Positions 1-5,756 of a stretch of 5,912 nucleotides of DNA are shown one piece after another; positions within the stretch are counted from its first letter, which is position 1, and each line of letters begins with the position of its first letter. The notes under the pieces were generated by a model. The model was not told the DNA's origin, searched no databases, and worked only from the letters and a program-made list of their open reading frames with translations. The translations under genes and the position numbers were made by a program. The DNA is from Candidatus Dormiibacterota bacterium (GTDB taxonomy: Bacteria; Chloroflexota; Dormibacteria; Aeolococcales; Aeolococcaceae): positions 1 through 5,912 of the forward strand of contig PMYJ01000087.1 of assembly GCA_003170875.1 (NCBI GenBank). The letters are read 5' to 3'.

Positions 1-3
1 ATA

Positions 4-22
4 GGGGGGCATTGCACCCCCC
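4..22. repeat. G6/C6 hairpin at the left edge of the window
   Basis: Six G residues (4-9) face six C residues (17-22) across a 7-nt loop, giving a perfect 6-bp G:C stem. It lies about 90 nt downstream of the stop codon of the minus-strand glycosyltransferase gene and is the last structured element before the window ends. It could contribute to transcript termination or 3'-end protection. No U-run is visible in the few bases remaining on either side, so a classical intrinsic terminator is not demonstrated. Confidence 0.35.
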
Positions 23-24
23 TC

Positions 25-50
25 GCATCGGTGGCAGAGCCACACGATGC
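25..50 (-). terminator. Strong bulged hairpin, candidate 3' terminator of the glycosyltransferase gene
   Basis: GCATCG (25-30) pairs with CGATGC (45-50), and GTGGC (31-35) pairs with GCCAC (39-43). The loop is AGA and there is a single bulged A at 44, making an 11-bp stem. It sits 63 nt past the stop codon of the minus-strand gene ending at 113 and is followed on that strand by the G6/C6 hairpin at 22-4. There is no T-tract, so it would be a non-canonical or Rho-assisted terminator. The structure is seen directly; the role is inferred. Confidence 0.4.
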
Positions 51-63
51 TCACCCCCCGCTC

Positions 64-90
64 GGCGCGACTCCGCGCCGGAGCGCTCCG
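64..90. repeat. Two adjacent inverted repeats in the 3' flank
   Basis: GGCGCG (64-69) pairs with CGCGCC (74-79) around a 4-nt loop. It is followed immediately by the perfect 12-nt palindrome CGGAGCGCTCCG (79-90), the two sharing base 79. With the hairpins at 4-22 and 25-50, almost the whole 112-nt non-coding stretch can fold. Very GC-rich DNA gives some such pairing by chance. Confidence 0.35.
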
Positions 91-112
91 CGCGCTCGCC
101 TCACCCCGCCTC

Positions 113-1282
113 TCAGGCCACGAACTGCCCGGTCGCCATCAGCGTGGCCAGGAACCCCATCCAGCCCGCCGACACCGCGATCAGGACCGTGCGCGACTGC
201 GGGTGGCGGCGGGTGACGTCCGCGAGGGCGAGGTAGATCGGCACCACCGTCATCTCGTACCGGGGCACGCTCAGCCAGTAGATGAGAGAGGTGGACATGA
301 GCCACGCCACCGCGGCGAAGACCGTGAGCGAGGGGGCGACCGTCCGCCAGTGCCAGGCCAGCCAGAGGACGGCGAGGAGTCCCGCCACGCCGAAGAGCAG
401 CTCCATCCCGAAGACGAAGCTGTTCCCGTTGAAGCCTTCCACGAACGACTGGAAGGTGGCTCGAGCTCCATCCCATGGCCAGGCGAACAGGCGGTTGAAG
501 GAGGCCGACCGCTCCACCTGCAGGTAGACGAGCGGGTTCCCGGTCGAGAGCCACCCGTAGGCCACGAAGAGAAGGGGGGCGAGGGGGGTCGCGAGGATGG
601 CGATCAGGCCGCGTCCGGGCCGGCCGCGCCGGCGGACCAGATGGTCGACGATGAGCGCGGGGATCAGGGCCACACCGGTGATGCGCACTAGCATGGCGAT
701 GGCTGCGGCGATGGAGGCGCGCCCGTCCTTGCCCCGGCGCATGTAGTAGAGCGAAGCGGTGGCGGCGGCGAGGAAGGTGCTCTCTGAGAAGACCGCGGTG
801 AGGTAGACGGCGTAGGGGAAGACCGCAAGCGCCCAGCAGGCGAAGCGCGCCGACGCCTCGTCGCCTCGCTCCAGCAGGATCAGCTTGGCCAGGAACAGCA
901 GGCCGATCAGCTCGCCGATGGCGCTCACCACGATGCCGGCGACGATGGTGTTGGGCACCACGAAACCGGCCATGTGGACGAGCAGCGGGTAGCCCGGGAA
1001 GTACGCCCAGAGGTGGCCGGCGGCGCCGACCGTCAGGTTGAGCGGCCCGCTCGGATAGCCGTGCTGGGCGATCTCGGTGAAGGCGCCCCCGTCCCAGAGG
1101 GCGAAGGGTTGGAGGAGCGCCGACCCCGAGGGCAGTCCCGCTCCGGGGCCGCGAACCCACGCCGTCAGCATCGGCACCAGCAGCCCGATCAGCTTGCTGG
1201 CGACGAAGGGGGGAAGGGCGATGCGCAGCACGCCGCTCTGGCGGGCGACGCCCTTCCGGGCCGCGGCGAGGAGGGACGCCAT
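113..1282 (-). CDS. PIG-V/GPI18-like membrane glycosyltransferase (mannosyltransferase family)
   Basis: Encodes a 389-residue multi-pass membrane protein resembling bacterial relatives of PIG-V, the GPI mannosyltransferase II family. Family members are GT-C type enzymes that use a lipid-linked sugar and act on the outer face of the membrane. Visible hallmarks are WDGGAFTEIAQHGYP at residues 63-77, which matches the early-loop WD...IA..GY motif, then YFPGYPLL (94-101), an FSES segment (165-168), LVRITGV (198-204), and VPRYEMTVVPIYLALA (339-354) near the C-terminus. Roughly nine or ten hydrophobic segments are present. The frame stays open upstream to 1621, but the family-like sequence begins only after the ATG at 1282. 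A longer start would also overlap the plus-strand gene at 1452. No Shine-Dalgarno is seen; a TAAACT box lies 8 nt upstream. The bacterial acceptor is unknown, and mannose as donor is inferred from the family only. Confidence 0.85.
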   Translation of the reverse strand: MASLLAAARKGVARQSGVLRIALPPFVASKLIGLLVPMLTAWVRGPGAGLPSGSALLQPFALWDGGAFTEIAQHGYPSGPLNLTVGAAGHLWAYFPGYPLLVHMAGFVVPNTIVAGIVVSAIGELIGLLFLAKLILLERGDEASARFACWALAVFPYAVYLTAVFSESTFLAAATASLYYMRRGKDGRASIAAAIAMLVRITGVALIPALIVDHLVRRRGRPGRGLIAILATPLAPLLFVAYGWLSTGNPLVYLQVERSASFNRLFAWPWDGARATFQSFVEGFNGNSFVFGMELLFGVAGLLAVLWLAWHWRTVAPSLTVFAAVAWLMSTSLIYWLSVPRYEMTVVPIYLALADVTRRHPQSRTVLIAVSAGWMGFLATLMATGQFVA

Positions 1283-1290
1283 CGCCGGCG

Positions 1291-1296
1291 AGTTTA
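1291..1296 (-). promoter_or_regulatory. Candidate -10 box (TAAACT) for a leaderless start of the glycosyltransferase gene
   Basis: On the minus strand TAAACT ends 8 nt before the ATG at 1282. A transcript starting the usual 6-8 nt after the -10 box would begin at or next to the start codon, and no ribosome-binding site lies between. This fits leaderless initiation, which is common in high-GC bacteria. No convincing -35 hexamer is visible, so the promoter rests on the -10 match and spacing alone. Confidence 0.4.
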
Positions 1297-1326
1297 TCGG
1301 CAGGGCACGAGTCGCGCTCCCTGACA

Positions 1327-1379
1327 GGGCGGGCACGGTGGTGGCCCAGCTCGGCACGACCCCGTGATCCGGCCCGCCC
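1327..1379. repeat. Interrupted inverted repeat in the divergent promoter region
   Basis: GGGCGGGC (1327-1334) is the exact reverse complement of GCCCGCCC (1372-1379). Just inside, CACGG (1334-1338) pairs with CCGTG (1362-1366), extending the stem to about 12 bp with a 5-nt bulge on the right arm. It lies between the two divergent -10 boxes, upstream of both promoters, where an operator would sit. The adjacent sequence CCCTG-A-CAGGG (1319-1329) is a second small perfect inverted repeat. The function is unknown. Confidence 0.35.
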
Positions 1380-1407
1380 GGCACCCTTTCCGTCCGGTTG
1401 GCGCCGG

Positions 1408-1413
1408 TATACT
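1408..1413 (+). promoter_or_regulatory. Candidate -10 box (TATACT) for the small membrane protein-gltX unit
   Basis: TATACT is one base from the consensus TATAAT and stands out in this GC-rich stretch. A transcript would start near 1420 and carry a leader of about 30 nt with a GAGAGG sequence ahead of the ATG at 1452. A CTTTCC or TTTCCG sequence at 1386-1392 is a poor -35 candidate at a short spacing. No other plus-strand promoter is seen before gltX. Confidence 0.5.
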
Positions 1414-1441
1414 CGAATGGATATCGGCAGTCCCCCAACGT

Positions 1442-1449
1442 GAGAGGTG
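1442..1449 (+). promoter_or_regulatory. Shine-Dalgarno-like sequence fixing the start at 1452
   Basis: The sequence GAGAGGTG lies just before the ATG at 1452, with the GAGG core ending 4 nt from it. It supports this ATG over the in-frame TTG at 1398, which would precede and overlap the -10 box. The in-frame GTG at 1440, which overlaps this site, is a weaker alternative. Confidence 0.45.
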
Positions 1450-1451
1450 CC

Positions 1452-1682
1452 ATGCCCGCCCGCGACGAGGTCCCCGCGATCTCCCCCGTCACCGCCGGCT
1501 CGATCCCCGCGTGGGGGATGGGTGACGACCGGAGTGGCGCCGTGCCGGTCGACGGACGCCCGCGTGGCGGTGGGTCGCCCCGCCCCGTCGGTTTCTCGGT
1601 CTCCGTTCTCGACGCCGCCATCCTGGTGGCCGTCCTGCTGATCTGGACCGCGCTCTTCGTCTTCTTCTTCGCGCAACGCTGA
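1452..1682 (+). CDS. Small single-pass membrane protein of unknown function, upstream of gltX
   Basis: I do not recognise a family. The 76-residue product has a Pro/Gly-rich, probably disordered N-terminal part (residues 1-46). A strongly hydrophobic helix of about 25 residues follows, beginning VSVLDAAILVAV near residue 50 and ending in a Phe-rich run (LFVFFFAQR) at the C-terminus. This layout suggests a C-terminally anchored membrane protein with its tail in the cytoplasm. Codon use favours G/C at third positions as in neighbouring genes, and an SD-like sequence and a TATACT box lie upstream, so it is likely a real gene. Its stop is 10 nt before the gltX start, so the two are probably co-transcribed and perhaps translationally coupled. 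The alternative is that it is a leader ORF serving only gltX expression. Confidence 0.6.
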   Translation: MPARDEVPAISPVTAGSIPAWGMGDDRSGAVPVDGRPRGGGSPRPVGFSVSVLDAAILVAVLLIWTALFVFFFAQR

Positions 1683-1692
1683 GCCTCGTCAG

Positions 1693-3141
1693 GTGGCGCC
1701 CATCCGTACGCGGTTCGCCCCCTCGCCCACCGGATTCCTCCACCTCGGCAACGTCCGCACCGCCCTCTTCGCCTGGCTGGCCGCGCGCTCGACGGGCGGC
1801 AGCTTCGTGCTCCGCATCGAGGACACCGACCAGGGGCGCTACGTGCCCGAGAGCGAGGCCGCCATCCTGGAGACGCTCAACTGGCTGGAGCTGACCTGGG
1901 ACGAGGGGCCGGAGGTGGGCGGTCCTCATGGCCCTTACATTCAATCGCTGCGCCTCGACCTCTACACCGAGAGCGCACGCAGGCTGGTTGATTCCGGAGC
2001 CGCCTACTGGTGCACCTGCACTCCAGAACGGCTCACCGAGATGCGCCTCGAGCAGCAGCGCCTCCACGAGCCGCCCCGCTACGACCGTCGCTGCCTCACC
2101 CGCCAGGACGAGGTTGCGAGCGAGCGCGCCTCCGGGATGCCGGCGGTGCTGCGGCTGCGCATGCCCGAGGGCACCACGGAGTGGGACGACGCCGTGCACG
2201 GTCCGATCAAATACGAGAATGCCGACATCGACGACCAGGTCCTGCTCAAGTCGGACGGGTTCCCCACCTACCACCTGGCGGTGGTCGTCGACGACCACGC
2301 GATGGAGATCACCCACGTCATCCGCTCCGACGAATGGGTCCCCTCGACCCCCAAGCATCTCGCCATCTACGCGGCGCTCGGCTGGGAGCCACCCGTCTTC
2401 TGCCACGTGCCCACGGTGCTGGACGAGGCCCGGCAGAAGCTCTCCAAGCGGCGCGGGGCGAAGACCGTCCTGGAGTACGCCGAGCAGGGGTACCTGCCCG
2501 AGGCGATGGTCAACGCCATGGCCCTGCTCGGATGGTCGAGCGGGACCGAGCAGGAGGTCTTCAGCCGGGAGGAACTGATCGCCGCCTTCACCGTGGAGCG
2601 GATCCAGTCCTCACCCGCGGTCTTCGACGCGCGCCGCCTGGACTCGCTCAACGGTCTCCATATCCGCCGGATGGACGCCGAGGCACTGGTCGCGGCGCTC
2701 GAGTTCCACCTCCCCGAGACCAGCCTGGACGCCCGTCGCAAGTTGGTGCCGCTGCTCCGAGAGCGGATGGTCACGCTGCGCGATGCGGTGCCGCTGGCCG
2801 AACCGCTGCTCGGACCCGCTCCCTGGGATCCCGAGGTGGTCTTCCCGCCTCGCAAGGTGGACGCCGGCACCGCGCAGACCCTTCTCGACGCTGCCATCGC
2901 CGAGGTGGAGGCGGGCGCCCTGGACGGCCTCGAGGCCATGCGGGAACGGCTCACCGCCCTGCTGGAGGCCCGCGGGGTCAAGGCTCGCGACGGCTTCCGG
3001 GTCCTCTACATCGCCATCCTCGGCGCTCCGGCCGGGGTCCCCGTCTTCGACGCCATGGCCTTCATCGGCGCCGAGAAGTGCGTCGGGCGTCTGCGCTTCG
3101 CTCTGGTGGAGCTGGACCGGCGTGGCGAGGCATCCGGGTAG
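1693..3141 (+). CDS. gltX: Glutamyl-tRNA synthetase, GltX
   Basis: A class I aminoacyl-tRNA synthetase that attaches glutamate to tRNA(Glu) in the cytoplasm, using ATP. At 482 residues it has normal bacterial length. The Rossmann catalytic core opens with RFAPSPTGFLHLGN (residues 7-20), where HLGN is the HIGH motif. RIEDTD (41-46) is the conserved glutamate-site loop, SDGFPTYHLAVVVDD (187-201) and IRSDEWVPSTPKH (210-222) are family blocks, and KLSKR (249-253) is the KMSKS loop. Residues from about 320 onward form the helical anticodon-binding region. The insertion region keeps C107, C109 and C134 in the spacing of the E. coli zinc site, but the fourth position is T136. The start is the GTG at 1693, which leaves the usual few residues before the first motif. 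No clear SD is present, so re-initiation from the small upstream gene is plausible. Charging of tRNA(Gln) as well cannot be judged here. Confidence 0.97.
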   Translation: MAPIRTRFAPSPTGFLHLGNVRTALFAWLAARSTGGSFVLRIEDTDQGRYVPESEAAILETLNWLELTWDEGPEVGGPHGPYIQSLRLDLYTESARRLVDSGAAYWCTCTPERLTEMRLEQQRLHEPPRYDRRCLTRQDEVASERASGMPAVLRLRMPEGTTEWDDAVHGPIKYENADIDDQVLLKSDGFPTYHLAVVVDDHAMEITHVIRSDEWVPSTPKHLAIYAALGWEPPVFCHVPTVLDEARQKLSKRRGAKTVLEYAEQGYLPEAMVNAMALLGWSSGTEQEVFSREELIAAFTVERIQSSPAVFDARRLDSLNGLHIRRMDAEALVAALEFHLPETSLDARRKLVPLLRERMVTLRDAVPLAEPLLGPAPWDPEVVFPPRKVDAGTAQTLLDAAIAEVEAGALDGLEAMRERLTALLEARGVKARDGFRVLYIAILGAPAGVPVFDAMAFIGAEKCVGRLRFALVELDRRGEASG

Positions 3142-3148
3142 GGCCGAG

Positions 3149-3161
3149 GCCCGCTTCGGGC
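3149..3161. terminator. Small hairpin between convergent gltX and PPOX genes
   Basis: GCCCG (3149-3153) pairs with CGGGC (3157-3161) around a CTT loop, 7 nt after the gltX stop and within the 45-nt gap separating two convergent genes. The position suits a shared terminator, but the stem is only 5 bp and there is no T-run on either strand. Confidence 0.25.
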
Positions 3162-3186
3162 GGACCGGGTAGCGCCGGAACCTGGC

Positions 3187-3597
3187 TCAGCCGGTGCGGG
3201 TGGGCCCGCTGCGCTCCACGGTCATGCGGAGCAGGACCCGGCGCTCGCGGTGCATCGCGAGCCGGTAATCCTCCCAGTCCGGGTGCTCCCCAGAGGTCAG
3301 CCGGTAGTAGTCGACGAGCGGCTCCAGCGCCTCGGGGAGGCTGAGGATCTCGACCGTCCCCTCGACGGTGCGCCATGCCCCAAAGAAGCGATCGGTGAAG
3401 GAGCAGAGCGTGGCATGCGGGTCGCGCCGGAGGTTGAGCGTCTTCATCGCGCCCTCCCGGGTGCTGATCACCACCCGGTTCTCGGCGTCGACCGCGGCCA
3501 CCACCGGCGACATCTGGACCCCGCCGTCGCGGCGGCGGGTGGCGAGCACCCCGCGTCCGTTGCTGCGGATGAAGTCGAGGGCGTCCTCGTGGGCCAC
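3187..3597 (-). CDS. PPOX-class F420-dependent oxidoreductase-like split-barrel protein
   Basis: A 136-residue cytoplasmic protein of the pyridoxamine 5'-phosphate oxidase-like split beta-barrel superfamily, closest by eye to the small Rv1155-type F420-binding group. Visible family features are GVLATRRRDGGVQMSPV (residues 16-32), VVISTREG (42-49), MKTLNLRRDP (51-60), the conserved phosphate-binding-type segment, TVEGTVEI (77-84), and GEHPDWEDYRLAMHRERRVLLRM (103-125). Members bind F420 or FMN and reduce varied substrates; some reduce biliverdin. The substrate here is unknown. The start is the GTG at 3597, after which the alignment-like sequence begins at once. A TAGAGT box lies 6 nt upstream and no good SD is seen. 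The gene follows the permease by 61 nt on the same strand, so it could also be read through from the thiamine operon, although no functional link is evident. Confidence 0.88.
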   Translation of the reverse strand: MAHEDALDFIRSNGRGVLATRRRDGGVQMSPVVAAVDAENRVVISTREGAMKTLNLRRDPHATLCSFTDRFFGAWRTVEGTVEILSLPEALEPLVDYYRLTSGEHPDWEDYRLAMHRERRVLLRMTVERSGPTRTG

Positions 3598-3603
3598 GCA
3601 CCC

Positions 3604-3609
3604 ACTCTA
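3604..3609 (-). promoter_or_regulatory. Candidate -10 box (TAGAGT) for a leaderless start of the PPOX gene
   Basis: On the minus strand TAGAGT ends 6 nt before the GTG at 3597, so transcription would begin at the start codon. The pattern matches that seen before the glycosyltransferase gene. No clear -35 element is visible, and read-through from the upstream permease gene is the alternative. Confidence 0.35.
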
Positions 3610-3658
3610 CCGGTTCGGACTTGTTCGCTCGCACTGCCGGCCGGACTTCTCGAGCCTC

Positions 3659-5176
3659 CTACCGGTCCTGCGTTCTCAGGTCGTCGCCGGCGGCGCGTCC
3701 CCGGCTGAGCAGCCAGTAGGCGGCCGCGCTGACGACAAAGCCGGCCGCGAAGCTGAGGTCGCCAGTCTGAGGGTAGTGGCTGGCGACCCAGCCGACGTAG
3801 AGCGACTGGTTCATGAAGGGCACACAGGCGGCGATCCCGAGGAGGAAGGCGGCCACCCCGCGCCAGTTCGAATGGCTCCGGTCGAACAGCAGCGGGGTGC
3901 GCAGCCGTCCGCCGCGCATCGCCCAATCCGTGAGCACCACCCCGAGGAAGGCGACGATCCAGTAGGTGCTGAAGAAGAGGAAGTTCTCGTACGCGCCACC
4001 GGTTCCGCCCGGGCCCACCTGGCCGGTCTTCACCACCAGGTAACCCACCAGGAAGCCGACGATCCCGAAACCGGCGGCGGCGAGCGCCCGCCGCCGCCGC
4101 GCCGTCACCCGGATGCCCATGCTGAGGAATGACATCGCGCTGCTGTAGAGGTTGATGGCGTTGGCGGAGACGGCGCCGACGCAGATGGCGAGCGGCGCGA
4201 CCACCACCAGCACCTCGGGCAGCGGCCTGACGAACTGGTCGGTGGGGACGTCGGTGAGCCCCCACCGCGTCCCGGCGACCGTCGCCAGCGCCGCCCCCGC
4301 GACCTCCAGCACCCCGCAGGTGACCAGCAGCCCCAGGCCGGCGGAGAGAGCGATCCGGAGCTGGCTGGTGCCCCGGGCCAGGTAGCGGCTGTAGTCGGAG
4401 GCGTACGGGTTCCAGCTGGCGGCGTAGGCGAAGGCGAAGAAGACCGCGATCATGAACGCCCCCACCGGCCCGCCCCCGGCCGCTACCGCCGCCGCGTCGA
4501 ACCCGCTACCCGGACGGGCGTGCACGAAGATGATCGCGGTGCAGGCCAGGAACACCACGGCCAGGAAGGGGAAGACCCAGCGCTCGATGGCGTGGATGAA
4601 GTTGTACCCGGCGAAGGCCACCAGGATCTCGACGAGGACGACGATCCCGAGCGCGAGGACAAAGCCGGGCACCGGCAGCCGCACCGCGGCGCAGAAGGTC
4701 TCCAGCGCAAAGGCGCCACTCACGCTGTTGACCGCCACCCAGCCCGCTCCGGCAGTGAGGACCTGGAGCCCGGCGGGGAGAAGGTTGCCGAAGAAGCCGA
4801 AGCCCGCCCTGCTCTCCACCATCTGGGCCACCCCGAGACGCGGTCCCATCACGGAGAGCAGGCCCTGGAAGAGGGACCCGAGGGCCGTTCCCAGCAGCAA
4901 TGCGACGGCGGTCGGCCAGAAGCCCCCGCCGAAGAGGACGATCGGGAGGACGCCGACGTAGACGGTGGCGAACTCGAGGTTCGGGGACGCCCACATCCAG
5001 AAGAGGCCCAGCGGCCGGCCATGACGCTCGGACTCGGAGATGTACTCGATCCCGCCCGGCTCCAGCGCGACGACCCGCTCGCCGTAGACGCCCTCGCGCA
5101 CCGGGACCGTGCCCCCCTCCAGCTCCACGGTCGCGCGCCCGACCGGCCGGGCGGGGGTCTTGAGTGCCTCCGTCAT
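3659..5176 (-). CDS. NCS1-family permease, probable hydroxymethylpyrimidine importer (CytX-like)
   Basis: A 505-residue inner-membrane transporter of the nucleobase:cation symporter-1 family (purine-cytosine permease type), with about 12 hydrophobic segments. Family blocks in order are FWMWASPNLEFATVYVG (residues 59-75), GVAQMVESRAGFGFFGN (115-131), GWVAVNSVSGAFAL (145-158), SWNPYASDYSRYLA (254-267), the classic NCS1 signature, SANAINLYSSAMSFLSMGI (337-355) and STYWIVAFLGVVLTDW (403-418). The ATG at 5176 lies 7 nt after the thiE stop, with a GGGG SD-like run 4 nt upstream. Being third in a thiM-thiE operon points to import of HMP, the pyrimidine half of thiamine. CytX was predicted to have this role from such clustering in comparative genomics. 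Transport of cytosine or another base cannot be excluded from sequence alone. The family call is firm; the substrate is an inference at about 0.6. Confidence 0.93.
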   Translation of the reverse strand: MTEALKTPARPVGRATVELEGGTVPVREGVYGERVVALEPGGIEYISESERHGRPLGLFWMWASPNLEFATVYVGVLPIVLFGGGFWPTAVALLLGTALGSLFQGLLSVMGPRLGVAQMVESRAGFGFFGNLLPAGLQVLTAGAGWVAVNSVSGAFALETFCAAVRLPVPGFVLALGIVVLVEILVAFAGYNFIHAIERWVFPFLAVVFLACTAIIFVHARPGSGFDAAAVAAGGGPVGAFMIAVFFAFAYAASWNPYASDYSRYLARGTSQLRIALSAGLGLLVTCGVLEVAGAALATVAGTRWGLTDVPTDQFVRPLPEVLVVVAPLAICVGAVSANAINLYSSAMSFLSMGIRVTARRRRALAAAGFGIVGFLVGYLVVKTGQVGPGGTGGAYENFLFFSTYWIVAFLGVVLTDWAMRGGRLRTPLLFDRSHSNWRGVAAFLLGIAACVPFMNQSLYVGWVASHYPQTGDLSFAAGFVVSAAAYWLLSRGRAAGDDLRTQDR

Positions 5177-5183
5177 CGAACCC

Positions 5184-5756
5184 CTACCCGTGGCCGCCGG
5201 CGACAGCGATCTCCAGTAGTGCGCGAAGGCGCGGCAGCTCGGTGACGGCGCGGATCACCGCCACGCCCCGTGCGCCGGCAGCGATGCAGCCGGCCGCGTT
5301 GGTGAGGTCCACGCCCCCGATGGCAACCACCGGGATGCTCACCGCCCGGCAGATGCCACCGAGGCCGCCCAGGCCGATGGCGGGGCCGGCGTCCGTCTTG
5401 CTCGGCGTCGCCCAGACCGTGCCTGCGCCGACGTAGAGCGCTCCCTCGGCCTCGGCGCGGCGAGCCTCCCCCGGGGTGCCCGCGGAGCGGCCAAAGCTGA
5501 TGCCGGCCCGTGTCGCCCGCTCCACCCCGGGGTCGCCCTGGCCCAGATGGACGGTGACGCCCAGCGCCTCGGCGGCGGCGACGTCGTCGTTCATGACGAT
5601 CATGGCCAGATCACCCACGGAAGCGATCACCTCGCGACCGACGCGGACCCGCTCCGCGGTGGCCACCTCCTTGAGCCGCAGCTGCACCACCGAGGCTCCG
5701 TTGCGCGCCGCCCAACCGGCGGTGGCGGCGTCGGCGACGATGGCGTGGAGGATCAC
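5184..5756 (-). CDS. thiE: Thiamine-phosphate synthase, ThiE
   Basis: Catalyses condensation of HMP diphosphate with hydroxyethylthiazole phosphate to thiamine phosphate and pyrophosphate; a cytoplasmic TIM barrel. Motifs in order are VVQLRLKE (residues 23-30), with Q25, R27 and K29 for the pyrimidine diphosphate, then MNDD (55-58), the Mg/diphosphate Asn-Asp, HLGQGD (70-75), GISFGRS (85-91), YVGAGTVWATPSK (108-120), with K120, VVAIGGV (143-149), the phosphate loop, and GARGVAVIRAV (161-171). At 190 residues it is somewhat shorter than the usual 205-215, mainly at the N-terminus, where the first strand ILHAIVADA runs quickly into the QLR motif. The start is the GTG at 5756, which overlaps the thiM stop by 4 nt (GTGA). 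No SD is visible, so coupling to thiM translation is likely. No catalytic residue appears lost. Confidence 0.95.
   Translation of the reverse strand: MILHAIVADAATAGWAARNGASVVQLRLKEVATAERVRVGREVIASVGDLAMIVMNDDVAAAEALGVTVHLGQGDPGVERATRAGISFGRSAGTPGEARRAEAEGALYVGAGTVWATPSKTDAGPAIGLGGLGGICRAVSIPVVAIGGVDLTNAAGCIAAGARGVAVIRAVTELPRLRALLEIAVAGGHG

Noticed and set aside
1..60. Possible tRNA or other RNA gene suggested by GGTGGCAGAGCCAC at the left edge
   Set aside because: The piece resembles a D-arm, but no anticodon arm, T-arm consensus or acceptor stem follows within range. A simple bulged hairpin explains it better.
1417..1443. Eight-codon mini-ORF (MDIGSPPT) between the TATACT box and the small membrane gene, considered as a leader peptide
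   Set aside because: Its ATG lies only 3 nt after the -10 box, upstream of the expected transcript start. It has no run of regulatory codons and no attenuator-like hairpin follows.
1283..1621. N-terminal extension of the glycosyltransferase frame up to 1621
   Set aside because: The added 113 residues are low-complexity with no family similarity and overlap the divergent promoters and the plus-strand gene at 1452. The ATG at 1282 fits the family start.
51..1676. 541-codon open frame on the minus strand overlapping the glycosyltransferase gene
   Set aside because: It is Arg/Pro/His-rich, lacks family motifs and is explained as a shadow in a GC-rich region. The hydrophobic frame ending at 113 has clear PIG-V motifs.
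1489..2406. 305-codon minus-strand frame antisense to gltX
   Set aside because: It is a typical high-GC antisense shadow. Composition and lack of motifs contrast with the complete GltX on the plus strand.
2010..3344. 444-codon frame overlapping gltX on the plus strand
   Set aside because: It is an Arg/Pro/Gly/Ala-rich out-of-frame shadow of gltX without recognisable domains. It continues antisense across the PPOX gene.
3468..4265. 265-codon minus-strand frame overlapping the permease and PPOX genes
   Set aside because: It is a shifted-frame shadow of two well-supported genes, Arg/Gly-rich and without domain signal.
5177..5183. TPP riboswitch or promoter directly ahead of the permease
   Set aside because: Only 7 nt separate thiE from the permease, which is too short for either. 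Any such element must lie upstream of thiM, outside the window.
4520..5245. 241-codon plus-strand frame antisense to the permease
   Set aside because: It is a highly charged low-complexity translation, antisense to an NCS1 gene with clear motifs.
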